From Chitinophagales bacterium (GTDB lineage: Bacteria > Bacteroidota > Bacteroidia > Chitinophagales > UBA8649), in assembly GCA_016777395.1 (NCBI GenBank), contig JADHRO010000043.1, positions 1 through 11,698 on the forward strand: DNA of 11,698 nt. Direction: 5' to 3'. Position 1 is the stretch's first letter; each line of letters opens with the position of its first letter. Positions 1 to 7,119 of this stretch are shown here, in pieces. Position numbers and translations under genes: made by a program. The notes beneath the pieces are model-generated. The model was not told the DNA's origin. It did not search any database and saw only the letters and a list, made by a program, of their open reading frames with translations.

Positions 1-416
1 ATAGTAACGCCTGGACAATGTTTACGAATCATCCGAATAGTGGCTGCCCATACTTTTGCTCCACCATCTTTTAAATCATCCCGGTCTACACTCGTGATTA
101 CAGCATGCTTTAAACCCATCAATTTAACAGATTCTGCTACACGAAAAGGTTCCATGACATCTACTGCTTCGGGTTTCCCTGTTTCTACATTACAGAACTG
201 GCAAGATCTTGTACAAACATTACCCAAAATCATTAAAGTGGCGGTACCTTCGCCCCAGCACTCTCCTTGATTTGGACAATTACCACTTTGGCATATGGTA
301 TGCAGATCATGCTTTGCAACGTTCTTCAAGACATCCGAAGATTGTCTTCCTGAAGGAAGTTTCACCTTCAACCATTCTGGCTTTCTAATTCGTTCTGCTT
401 TCTTTGTGATACTCAT
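1..416 (-). CDS. lipA: Lipoyl synthase LipA (partial, C-terminus beyond left edge)
   Basis: Radical-SAM iron-sulfur enzyme that inserts two sulfur atoms into octanoyl groups bound to lipoyl domains, the last step of lipoate synthesis, in the cytoplasm. The first 138 residues are visible, from an ATG at 416. The N-terminal auxiliary-cluster cysteines are C42, C47 and C53 in the family motif CQSGNCPNQGEC. The radical-SAM CX3CX2C motif is C68, C72, C75 (CTRSCQFC). Further hallmarks are the VITSVDRDDLKDGGA segment and the NVETGKP stretch. The family is usually around 290-320 aa, so a little under half is seen. It lies 57 bp downstream of a phosphatase gene on the same strand and probably also has its own promoter. 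The divergent neighbour is a lipoylated E2 subunit, a likely substrate. Identification is secure; only the 3' part is missing. Confidence 0.97.
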   Translation of the reverse strand, partial: MSITKKAERIRKPEWLKVKLPSGRQSSDVLKNVAKHDLHTICQSGNCPNQGECWGEGTATLMILGNVCTRSCQFCNVETGKPEAVDVMEPFRVAESVKLMGLKHAVITSVDRDDLKDGGAKVWAATIRMIRKHCPGVT

Positions 417-424
417 TATTGTTG

Positions 425-459
425 CAAATATAAGATTCTTATTAATGCTAAACTACAAA
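425..459 (-). promoter_or_regulatory. Candidate Bacteroidota-type promoter for lipA
   Basis: On the minus strand TATATTTG (432-425) matches the Bacteroidota -7 consensus TAnnTTTG. A TTTG at 459-456 could be the -33 element, but the 23-nt spacing is on the long side. Transcription would begin around 420, leaving an almost leaderless lipA mRNA (ATG at 416). No Shine-Dalgarno sequence is present. Chance matches occur in AT-rich DNA, so this is tentative. Confidence 0.4.
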
Positions 460-473
460 TGTCCCTTGGAGGT

Positions 474-962
474 TCATCGCTGATTAAATTCTTGCAACCA
501 TTGCATTTGCTCCTCTGTATCTGGAATCTTACATTCTCGATGCTGCGAAACATGTTCCATGGCTTCTTGTGTGCCCATACCAAGGGCACAGAGCAAAGAT
601 ACAGCGAGTATTCCCGTGCGACCAACTCCTGCCATACAATGAATACCTATTGATTTACCAGCAATTACTTCATCGCTCAAGAACCGGATGAGTTTTTTAA
701 AATTATCCGGGGATGCTGGCGTATTAAAATCTTGAATCGGAAACTCCTCTAACTTAATATTTAAAGCCTCATATGTTTTTCTTTGATTTTTTAAGGCGTG
801 AACATTATTCTCTGACTCACTTAATAAGTTGACAACGATTTTTACACCCAGCGTATTCAAGTATTTGACAGCAAAGTCCTTAACACGATTATTTAAAGGG
901 CCAGCGAAGGCATAGATCTGTCCATCTTGTCTGGTTGGGATATGATAAATTTTGAAGTTCAT
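474..962 (-). CDS. Dual-specificity / tyrosine-type protein phosphatase (CX5R family)
   Basis: A 162-aa cytoplasmic protein with no signal peptide or membrane segment. It has the cysteine-phosphatase signature HCMAGVGRTG at residues 108-117, with nucleophile C109 and phosphate-binding R115. Upstream, D79 in FPIQDFNTP sits where the family places its general acid. The C-terminal IPDTEEQMQWLQEF region (about 146-159) resembles the Q-loop helix of small atypical dual-specificity phosphatases. The length fits a single minimal catalytic domain. All expected catalytic residues are present, so it is probably active on phosphoprotein or another phosphomonoester; the substrate cannot be told. The ATG at 962 is the only sensible start, since the in-frame upstream stretch has no ATG before a stop at 1002-1004. 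The gene precedes lipA by 57 bp on the same strand, and diverges from the E2 gene. A link to regulation of the lipoylated complex is speculation. Confidence 0.9.
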   Translation of the reverse strand: MNFKIYHIPTRQDGQIYAFAGPLNNRVKDFAVKYLNTLGVKIVVNLLSESENNVHALKNQRKTYEALNIKLEEFPIQDFNTPASPDNFKKLIRFLSDEVIAGKSIGIHCMAGVGRTGILAVSLLCALGMGTQEAMEHVSQHRECKIPDTEEQMQWLQEFNQR

Positions 963-1024
963 TGCCTTGATTTTACTTGCATAAAGTTTTACTAGTTTAA
1001 TTTAACTTTAAACCGGCAAATCAG

Positions 1025-1032
1025 TATTTTTG
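1025..1032 (+). promoter_or_regulatory. Candidate -7 promoter element for the E2 operon
   Basis: TATTTTTG fits TAnnTTTG and lies 18 nt upstream of the ATG at 1050. Transcription would start near 1037-1039, giving a short leader. No clear TTTG -33 element is present at the usual spacing. If real, it excludes the GTG at 1032, which overlaps the element, as the start codon. The 87 bp between the two divergent ATGs would then also hold the phosphatase promoter, for which no convincing element was seen. Confidence 0.4.
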
Positions 1033-1049
1033 TGCAAAATACAAAGCAA

Positions 1050-2366
1050 ATGCCAACAGTTCAATTAATAATGCCAAAATTAGGCGAAAGTATCATAGAA
1101 GCAACAATCCTTTCATGGAATAAGCAGGTAGGGGATATGGTTGAAATGGATGAAACCGTATTGGAAATTGCAACGGACAAAGTCGATAGTGAAGTACCGA
1201 GTGAAGTTGCCGGTAAAATTACTAAGCTCTTATTCAATGAGGGCGATGTTGTTCCCGTTGGCACGGCAGTTGCAATGATTGAAACTGAAAGTGTTGATAA
1301 CACCAATGAAACTCCAATAGTATCTGAGCCAGTTGAAACTGCGGCTCAAGCCGTTGAGGAAACAGTCCAAGTTGCTCAAGCACAGGTAAATAGTGAACCT
1401 TTAGATGCCAGCGCAGGCAGTCGTTTTTACTCTCCACTGGTGATGAGTATGGCTAAAGAGGAAGATATTTCTATGCAAGAGTTAGAAAGTATAGCTGGAT
1501 CAGGTAAAGATGGGCGAGTGACAAAACGAGATATGCAAAGCTTCTTGCAGAATAAGGGCGTATCCATTCAACCTGTGCCTGAGCAAAGTCAAGCGCAAGT
1601 CAATCCAACTCCCCCTGTGAAAGTTGATGAAAAAACCTCGGAAAAGACTCATACAGGAAATATAGAGATTGTTGCAATGGATAGAATGCGTAAAATGATT
1701 GCCAAGCATATGGTAAACTCTGTTCAAACTTCCCCACACGTTACTACTTTTGTTGAGGCAGATGTGACCAATATTGTAAATTGGAGAAACAAGGTGAAAA
1801 ATAATTTTCAAGAAAGGGAAGGGGAGAAAATAACCTTTACACCTATATTCATTGAAGCTGTTGCTAAAGCTTTAAGGGAATTTCCTTACGTGAACTGCTC
1901 ATTGGATGGAGAGAACATTATTTTAAAGAACGATATCAATATTGGAATGGCAGCTGCCTTGCCAAGTGGTAACTTGATTGTCCCAGTTATAAAAAATTGT
2001 GACCAACTCAACTTGGTTGGAATTACTAAAAAAGTAAATGATTTAGCTCAGCGTGCAAGAGAAAACAAATTAAAACCAGATGAGACTACTGGAGGAACAT
2101 ACACCTTGACCAATGTTGGTTCTTTTGGAAATGTAATGGGTACACCAATAATTAACCAGCCACAAGTTGGTATTCTAGCGGTTGGTTCTATTCAAAAAAA
2201 GCCCGTCGTATTAGAAACAGAAAATGGCGACGTGATTGCTATCAGGCATATGATGTTTCTATCACATTCTTATGACCACAGAATTGTAGATGGAGCCATG
2301 GGAGGTCGTTTTGTAAAACGGGTTGCTGATTTATTGGAATCATTTGATACAAACAGAGTAATTTAA
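1050..2366 (+). CDS. 2-oxoacid dehydrogenase complex E2, dihydrolipoamide acyltransferase
   Basis: Core acyltransferase of a 2-oxoacid dehydrogenase complex (pyruvate, branched-chain or 2-oxoglutarate type). It transfers the acyl group from its lipoyl arm to CoA in the cytoplasm. The chosen ATG gives 438 aa beginning directly with the lipoyl domain (MPTVQLIMPKLGES), as in family members; a GTG 18 nt upstream would overlap a promoter-like element. Residues 2-78 form one lipoyl domain with lipoylated K44 in ATDKVDSE. Residues 80-124 are an Ala/Gln/Val/Glu-rich flexible linker. Residues 126-166 form the peripheral subunit-binding domain (GSGKDGRVTKRD). A second linker leads to the catalytic domain (about 202-436), whose active-site motif DHRIVDG gives H410 and D414. 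A single lipoyl domain and the sequence SPHVTTFVEAD look closest to branched-chain/pyruvate-type E2s, but the substrate is not decided, so no symbol is given. E1 and E3 genes are not in the window. The next gene follows after 8 bp, so they are likely cotranscribed. Confidence 0.95.
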   Translation: MPTVQLIMPKLGESIIEATILSWNKQVGDMVEMDETVLEIATDKVDSEVPSEVAGKITKLLFNEGDVVPVGTAVAMIETESVDNTNETPIVSEPVETAAQAVEETVQVAQAQVNSEPLDASAGSRFYSPLVMSMAKEEDISMQELESIAGSGKDGRVTKRDMQSFLQNKGVSIQPVPEQSQAQVNPTPPVKVDEKTSEKTHTGNIEIVAMDRMRKMIAKHMVNSVQTSPHVTTFVEADVTNIVNWRNKVKNNFQEREGEKITFTPIFIEAVAKALREFPYVNCSLDGENIILKNDINIGMAAALPSGNLIVPVIKNCDQLNLVGITKKVNDLAQRARENKLKPDETTGGTYTLTNVGSFGNVMGTPIINQPQVGILAVGSIQKKPVVLETENGDVIAIRHMMFLSHSYDHRIVDGAMGGRFVKRVADLLESFDTNRVI

Positions 2367-2374
2367 AAAAGGGC

Positions 2375-3826
2375 ATGAGAAAAAAAAATAGAGAAATAAT
2401 ACCTATTAAGAAAAAAGCCCTTACGGTTAATCTTGATTCGACTATATATGGTACTTTAGCTGAAATCGGTGCTGGTCAAGAAGTAGCTCGTAATTTTTTT
2501 AGAGTTGGCGCAGCTTCCGGAACAATCGCTAAATCGATGTCTGCATACGACATGGCATTCAGTGATAACATTTATGGAGAAGAAGAAGATGGTCGATATG
2601 TTAGTGAGAGCCGTTTGATGAAAATGCTTGATCATGAATACAGTTTACTTACGGAGCGCTTAGTGGGAGAGAAATCTGATAATTCCAAATTTTTTGCTTT
2701 TGCTAATACGGTTACCACCTTAAATTATGAAAAAACAAATCAACCGCATGGCTGGGTTGGGCTTCGATTTCAGGCAGAACCCAATGGTGCCCCAAACGAT
2801 ATTATCTTTCATATAAGAGTACATGATAATAATGCTATTCTGCAGCAACGTGTTTTGGGTGAAATTGGTATCAACTTAATTTATGGTGCCTACTACCACC
2901 AGGATGATGCAGAAACATTAGTAGAGTCATTGCAAGACAATTTAAGCACCAACCATTTAGAGGTGGATATGATTCGGATTTCTGGACCGAGTTTTAGTGA
3001 TCTAGATAATCGATTACTCGGGATGCTTTTAGTGAAAATGGGATTTACCAATGCGACTATATTTGGCCCGAATAGAATGATGTATCAAGCCAAGGATTTC
3101 CTGTATAAAAAGAATATAATGGTCATTCGAGGAAGATATAGACCAATGACCTTACTCAATGAAGATATGCTAGAAAATGGCAAAAAAAGTTTTATTCAAG
3201 ATGGCGTAAATAAAAATGATTTTACAGTATTGAGTGAAATGACGTTGAGCAACCTCTATAAGGGTGCAGAAGATCAAAGTAGAAAGGATTTCCTCGATAG
3301 AGCTGAAATCCTATGTTCTCTTGGCCACAATGTTATGGTTTCCAATTTCCACGAACATCACAAACTTGTAGAATACTTAGCGGAATGTAAAACCAAAAAA
3401 ATCGGAATAGTTATAGGTATTTTAAACTTATTAAAAATCTATGGATTAAGTAACAATGAAGACCACTCCAAGAAAGTATTAAATTCTTTTGGTCAATTAT
3501 TCGCACATGATGTTACGATGTACGCATATCCTTATCAGCGTTACAAAAATGGAGAGATTATAAGTGCTAAGAACTTACAAACATATCCAGAAATTGAGCA
3601 TTTACACCAACACTTTATATCCAATGGATACATAAAGGATATATGTGAATTTGACGAAGATAAATTGCAAATATTCTCCGATGAAATTATTCAGCAGATT
3701 AAAGCTGGCAAGGATGATTGGGTAGATAAAGTACCTGAAAAAGTAGCTTTTTTAATTAAGAAAAATTGTTTATTCGACTATCCATGTGAATGGGTGCCTC
3801 CATCGAAGGATTTTAGTTTTGAATAA
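2375..3826 (+). CDS. Conserved protein of unknown function, cotranscribed with E2
   Basis: A 483-aa soluble protein with no signal peptide or membrane segment. The ATG at 2375 follows an A-rich GGG stretch, 8 bp after the E2 stop, so it is very probably in the E2 operon. I recall full-length homologues of about 480 aa across Bacteroidota, sharing the N-terminal NLDSTIYGTLAEIGAGQEVARNF-type segment (residues 19-41) and blocks such as DNRLLGMLLVKMGFTNATIF (211-230) and DRAEILCSLGHNVMVSNFHE (308-327). Some of these carry the database name nicotinate-nucleotide adenylyltransferase, but none of the NadD hallmarks is visible: there is no N-terminal GGxFxPxHxGH nucleotidyltransferase motif and no ISSTxxR motif. 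That name is therefore not adopted. H326, H328 and H329 in NFHEHHKL could be metal ligands, but this is only a guess. The evenly conserved character suggests an enzyme or a structural cytoplasmic protein. Gene is sure; function unknown. Confidence 0.9.
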   Translation: MRKKNREIIPIKKKALTVNLDSTIYGTLAEIGAGQEVARNFFRVGAASGTIAKSMSAYDMAFSDNIYGEEEDGRYVSESRLMKMLDHEYSLLTERLVGEKSDNSKFFAFANTVTTLNYEKTNQPHGWVGLRFQAEPNGAPNDIIFHIRVHDNNAILQQRVLGEIGINLIYGAYYHQDDAETLVESLQDNLSTNHLEVDMIRISGPSFSDLDNRLLGMLLVKMGFTNATIFGPNRMMYQAKDFLYKKNIMVIRGRYRPMTLLNEDMLENGKKSFIQDGVNKNDFTVLSEMTLSNLYKGAEDQSRKDFLDRAEILCSLGHNVMVSNFHEHHKLVEYLAECKTKKIGIVIGILNLLKIYGLSNNEDHSKKVLNSFGQLFAHDVTMYAYPYQRYKNGEIISAKNLQTYPEIEHLHQHFISNGYIKDICEFDEDKLQIFSDEIIQQIKAGKDDWVDKVPEKVAFLIKKNCLFDYPCEWVPPSKDFSFE

Positions 3827-4023
3827 GTTCAAATCAATAATTATGCGTTTGAAATGAAAAAGTTTTGAATCTGGGCAATTTAATCGACTAGGCTCATTTC
3901 ATGCCACATTGCTCACTTAGCAGGAAATAATATGACGAAAATTTAACTATAAAAATTTGCTTTTTTAAAAAAAGCCCTACTCAACCCGTGTTAACAAAAT
4001 TATTTTGAGTAAATTAGACTATT
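3827..4023. other. 197-bp intergenic region with an AT palindrome
   Basis: No coding potential was seen. At 3959-3975 lies the near-symmetric GCTTTTTTAAAAAAAGC, which could form a small AT hairpin, but it lacks a following T run on the plus strand and so is a poor terminator. Just before the next gene, TATTTTG at 4001-4007 resembles a shortened TAnnTTTG element and could belong to the promoter of the membrane protein gene at 4024. No clear terminator for the E2 operon was found. Confidence 0.4.
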
Positions 4024-4851
4024 ATGAGTAATATTCTTTTACTTAAAAAATCCGTCAATTTATCTTTAATCTTCTTGTTTTCGTATTTTACGGTTCATAT
4101 TTTATACCTGCTATTTACCTTTGCACTTGCCTACCTAATTGATTTACCTGACGTTACGTTTTATTTTGCCTATATCGATTATAATATAGAAGCCTTTACT
4201 AATTGGTCAAAGTTAAAAATTGTACTTCTATATGGGTTCCCAAATTTAATGATGCTATTGAGTGCAATTATTTTTTGGGTAGCCATGAAAAAGTTATCAT
4301 TTAAGTATGATCCAAAGATGAAAAACTACCTGCTTTTGTCTATGGTCACTTGCTTAGCCTTCGTAATAGGTAATTTTATTGCAGCTCCATATACTGCCCA
4401 CGGAATTGCTGTTGTTGCTTCTTGGTATTACATCAAGAAGGAAGTTCTATTCATTGTATGTACCTTGTTTTGGATAGCCATACCCGTAATCGGGTGGTGT
4501 TATTCAAAAACTTTTATGCGTGCTGCATACTCGAGAAGCTTTTTATCAACAAAATGGACTAGAATAGAGTTTCTGGCAAATACATTTTTATTGCCCTTTA
4601 TGCTTGTTTCATTCTTTATGGCTTTACTTTTGATCCTATATCCTGGATATAATCTAGAATATTATTTTTCCATTGATTTTATAAGAGTCTTTTCACTTTT
4701 TGGTATTCTGATATTTATTATGATTTTCAACTTCAACAAACGATACATAAGTATTTCAAGTAACAGAGAACTTGAGAGGATAAATTACACCTTATTTTTT
4801 GTAGGCTTAATATCTCTAGCCATCATCTATTTGAGTTTATTTATTGTTTAA
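4024..4851 (+). CDS. Polytopic inner-membrane protein of unknown function
   Basis: A 275-aa very hydrophobic protein. Likely membrane spans are at about residues 12-39, 65-88, 102-121, 139-160, 183-208, 219-237 and 255-274, giving roughly seven. Short loops between them carry positive residues, for example KKLSFKYDPKMK (89-100) and NKRYISISSNRELER (238-252). No HExxH protease motif, transporter signature, kinase or nucleotide-binding motif was recognised. The segment GNFIAAPYTAHGIAVVASWYYIK (about 116-138) holds the only polar, possibly functional residues inside the hydrophobic core (N117, H126). It appears monocistronic: the upstream gene ends 197 bp earlier and the downstream gene is convergent, overlapping its last 11 bp. 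The ATG at 4024 is the first in frame and leaves no room for a longer hydrophobic start. The gene is likely real because of its length and coherent topology; the role is unknown. Confidence 0.85.
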   Translation: MSNILLLKKSVNLSLIFLFSYFTVHILYLLFTFALAYLIDLPDVTFYFAYIDYNIEAFTNWSKLKIVLLYGFPNLMMLLSAIIFWVAMKKLSFKYDPKMKNYLLLSMVTCLAFVIGNFIAAPYTAHGIAVVASWYYIKKEVLFIVCTLFWIAIPVIGWCYSKTFMRAAYSRSFLSTKWTRIEFLANTFLLPFMLVSFFMALLLILYPGYNLEYYFSIDFIRVFSLFGILIFIMIFNFNKRYISISSNRELERINYTLFFVGLISLAIIYLSLFIV

Positions 4852-6214
4852 GTATCCATTTAACACTACTATTCATGCCATCATTACTCTTTCTTTGATC
4901 AGTTTTGCAAGACAAGCGTTGTGGATCTATACCTAATTTAAATAAGTAATCAAAAACGACAACGGAACGAAAAATAGCTAGTTCCGGATTTTTGCTTGAT
5001 TTAACAGGGAAATGTCTACTATATAAATCAATGAGAATTCTATACTCTTTCTTATCAATTTTAGTATACTCATCCATATCTTGCGAGCCCAACAATATTA
5101 ATTTTAACTCCCTATTATGTTGTAGAAATCGAGCCAATATTTGGATACTTAAACTGTCATTCAAGTGTAAAAAATCAGCAACATTTGATTTAAATTTTAC
5201 TGCACTATATAATATGGACATATCAAAGCAGCTGTCTAGCTTGTATATAGGTTGACCATAAGTATAACTGTTTCCCGAGAAATAGATTTGCTTAAAACGG
5301 ATATAATCATCCCAAGTATAATCTTTTAAAGTTTCATCTAGACCAGATGAGTCAAAATAAGTATAAAAAGATTCATCGGGTCGATTAAACATAGCAACTA
5401 GCTTAATTTTTGCTTGCTGAACCAAATAATCCAAATCTAAATCCATGAAATCTTCCAAATCGCTGGACTCAATTAAAACGGTCTGATAATTTAAATAAAT
5501 TGGCGAGTCTTTCTTATTGATCAATCCGTGAATATGCATTGATAAACAATCCTTTAATCTTGATTTACTCGTGGGGCCATAAACAAACTTTATCGTTTCA
5601 TCTATACCTCTTATTGTATAAGACTCATTATAAAAATTTTGAAAAGAGTTAGCGCCTAATCTTCCAAAAGAAAGATTGGGTGCTATGAAGGCTTGATTAA
5701 ACGATTTAATATCAAGAGACTTTGTGGAAATACTTATCTTAGTTTTTGTAAATTCACTTGGACGCATCTTAAAATTCTGCCAATCGTAATAAGCTAATTT
5801 TACGATTGCAGCCTCTTCCAAACTGGATGACACCGAAGGTTTTTTTTCAAAAAGATGAAACAAAAAGGTTTTAAGTATTTGACTTAATCCTTTCTCATAA
5901 CTTTGATGCCAAGCCTTACTCCATGCTATTGGCTCAAAGGCAGTTTCCTGGAAGGAAAAAGTTAACTGACGATCATTTGTGCTTGCTATTTCCTGAATTT
6001 CCAAACCTTCTGATTCAAAAAATTCCAGTATTAGCGTTTTTACTTCTCTAAAACTCGAATCATTCAACAATTGAAAAGCATTGTTGTGAAAAACAAATTT
6101 AGACTCATCCTCTATATAAAAATTAGAAAAGTAACTATCTGTGTAAAATATCTTTTGACTATATCCCATTGATATTAGAAATAGCACAACACTTATCCAC
6201 CTTATCAATACCAT
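4841..6214 (-). CDS. Secreted protein with degenerate C-terminal OmpA-like domain
   Basis: A 457-aa protein with an N-terminal signal peptide (about residues 1-19: positive RW, hydrophobic core, then GYSQ), so it is exported to the periplasm or outer membrane. No lipobox cysteine is visible. The middle (20-340) is not recognised. Residues about 350-445 resemble an OmpA-like peptidoglycan-binding domain: SLSIQILARFLQHNRELKLILLGSQD, then LAIFRSVVVFDYLFKLGIDPQRLSC. This matches the family pattern L..ia..L......i.l.GhTD ... Ls..RA..V..yL...GI...rl. D379 (the GhTD position) and R416 (the RA position) correspond to the two residues that hold diaminopimelate in OmpA, while His and Thr of GhTD are replaced by Ser and Gln. 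The ATG at 6214 overlaps the stop of the methyltransferase gene by 10 bp, indicating translational coupling. The 3' end overlaps the convergent membrane protein gene by 11 bp. The domain call is moderate; the overall role is unknown, probably cell-envelope. Confidence 0.88.
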   Translation of the reverse strand: MVLIRWISVVLFLISMGYSQKIFYTDSYFSNFYIEDESKFVFHNNAFQLLNDSSFREVKTLILEFFESEGLEIQEIASTNDRQLTFSFQETAFEPIAWSKAWHQSYEKGLSQILKTFLFHLFEKKPSVSSSLEEAAIVKLAYYDWQNFKMRPSEFTKTKISISTKSLDIKSFNQAFIAPNLSFGRLGANSFQNFYNESYTIRGIDETIKFVYGPTSKSRLKDCLSMHIHGLINKKDSPIYLNYQTVLIESSDLEDFMDLDLDYLVQQAKIKLVAMFNRPDESFYTYFDSSGLDETLKDYTWDDYIRFKQIYFSGNSYTYGQPIYKLDSCFDMSILYSAVKFKSNVADFLHLNDSLSIQILARFLQHNRELKLILLGSQDMDEYTKIDKKEYRILIDLYSRHFPVKSSKNPELAIFRSVVVFDYLFKLGIDPQRLSCKTDQRKSNDGMNSSVKWILKQ

Positions 6215-7002
6215 ACTTGAAAATGTTGTTTTTCTTTGTTGGCCTGTTTAAAAAAAACGATGCCCATTCTAAAAATATCTAAACTTAACTTCACTTTTTT
6301 ATGCTGGAATATTTCATGCCAAGAATCCGTCATACCTTCGCTCCAATAAATATCATCAAAAACTAGAATAGTTGACTCTTCTATAAAGGGAAGGCAGCTA
6401 TTAAAATAACGTATTACAGCTTCTTTATTGTGGTCTCCATCAATAAAAATTAAGGTATTTGCCAAGCCCGCTTTACATAAATCATCTAAAACAGTATCAA
6501 ACCTAGCGTGAATAAAATGAATAGATTTACTATTCCCTATCTCTTGATATGCTTGACGGGTAACATCCAGTACTTGCTTATTGGCTTCGATTGTCTTAAC
6601 ATTAACAGCCGCATTAGATGATAGATAGGAGGTACTTATGCCTAGAGATGTACCCAACTCAATAACGCTGTGAATATTATTTTCTCTAATCAAACCATGT
6701 AAAACCTTGCCATATTTTGGGGGTAGGCCAACTTTGTTAGAAAAACTACTTGCAGACATCGTTCTTTTTCCAAGGCTTTGCGAGCCTTCTCCTGCATTTC
6801 CTTCCGTACTAACTTGAATCTTATTTTCCTGATAATATCGATTTAATTTATCTCGTAATAGCTTGTATTCCGAACTTTTATCTTCAAGAATTTGAGTAAT
6901 AAAAGCAAAAACAAATGGAGAATGCGTTTTGAATTTACCCTTGGAGAACAAAGCATATTTTAGATAGTGCTTTAGAGCATGTATTTTTGCGGATAAGTTC
7001 AA
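6205..7002 (-). CDS. SAM-dependent class I methyltransferase, TTG start
   Basis: A 265-aa cytoplasmic methyltransferase with a Rossmann fold. Motif I is VIELGTSLGIST (residues 113-124), the SAM-ribose acidic residue is E139 in KTIEAN, and IDGDH (187-191) and FDDIYW (215-220) are motifs typical of the O-methyltransferase-like family. The methyl acceptor is unknown. The start is taken as TTG at 7002: an in-frame stop lies at 7009-7011, no in-frame ATG occurs before residue 82, and the N-terminal segment around HSPFVFAFITQIL (27-39) looks like the conserved start of this Bacteroidota family, so it must be translated. It is the first gene of a minus-strand pair; its stop overlaps the start of the OmpA-like protein gene by 10 bp. 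A TAnnTTTG element lies 22 nt upstream. Class assignment is good; specificity cannot be inferred. Confidence 0.92.
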   Translation of the reverse strand: MNLSAKIHALKHYLKYALFSKGKFKTHSPFVFAFITQILEDKSSEYKLLRDKLNRYYQENKIQVSTEGNAGEGSQSLGKRTMSASSFSNKVGLPPKYGKVLHGLIRENNIHSVIELGTSLGISTSYLSSNAAVNVKTIEANKQVLDVTRQAYQEIGNSKSIHFIHARFDTVLDDLCKAGLANTLIFIDGDHNKEAVIRYFNSCLPFIEESTILVFDDIYWSEGMTDSWHEIFQHKKVKLSLDIFRMGIVFFKQANKEKQHFQVWY

Positions 7003-7023
7003 ATTGAATTATTATAAAAGTCA

Positions 7024-7031
7024 CAAAGTTA
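7024..7031 (-). promoter_or_regulatory. Candidate -7 promoter element for the methyltransferase operon
   Basis: On the minus strand the sequence is TAACTTTG, an exact TAnnTTTG match 22 nt upstream of the proposed TTG start. Transcription would begin near 7018, with a leader of about 16 nt. A TTTG at the usual -33 distance was not found; the nearest is a TTG in CCTTGG, only about 12 nt upstream. The position agrees with the start choice. Confidence 0.45.
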
Positions 7032-7119
7032 AACCTATGAGACCAAGGCTACTATTTTTTATGCTATTATTTCATATTGAAACTGCGATTGGTTAAAAAT
7101 AGCTCTACACATTGGTCCC

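Noticed and set aside
40..483. Plus-strand open frames at 40-270 and 295-483
   Set aside because: They are antisense to lipA, whose minus-strand frame shows all six family cysteines; the plus-strand translations have no recognisable features.
1061..1811. Minus-strand open frames inside the E2 gene
   Set aside because: Low-complexity, feature-free translations opposite a clearly recognised acyltransferase.
2375..3826. Nicotinate-nucleotide adenylyltransferase name for the 483-aa protein
   Set aside because: Neither the N-terminal GxFxPxHxGH motif nor the ISSTxxR motif is visible and the protein is more than twice the usual NadD length.
3850..3901. GAAATGA / TCATTTC inverted repeat
   Set aside because: 7-bp arms separated by about 38 nt in AT-rich DNA; no T run and no context to support function.
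3979..4010. ACTCAA / TTGAGT inverted repeat before the membrane protein gene
   Set aside because: Only a 6-bp stem around a 20-nt AT-rich loop; likely chance.
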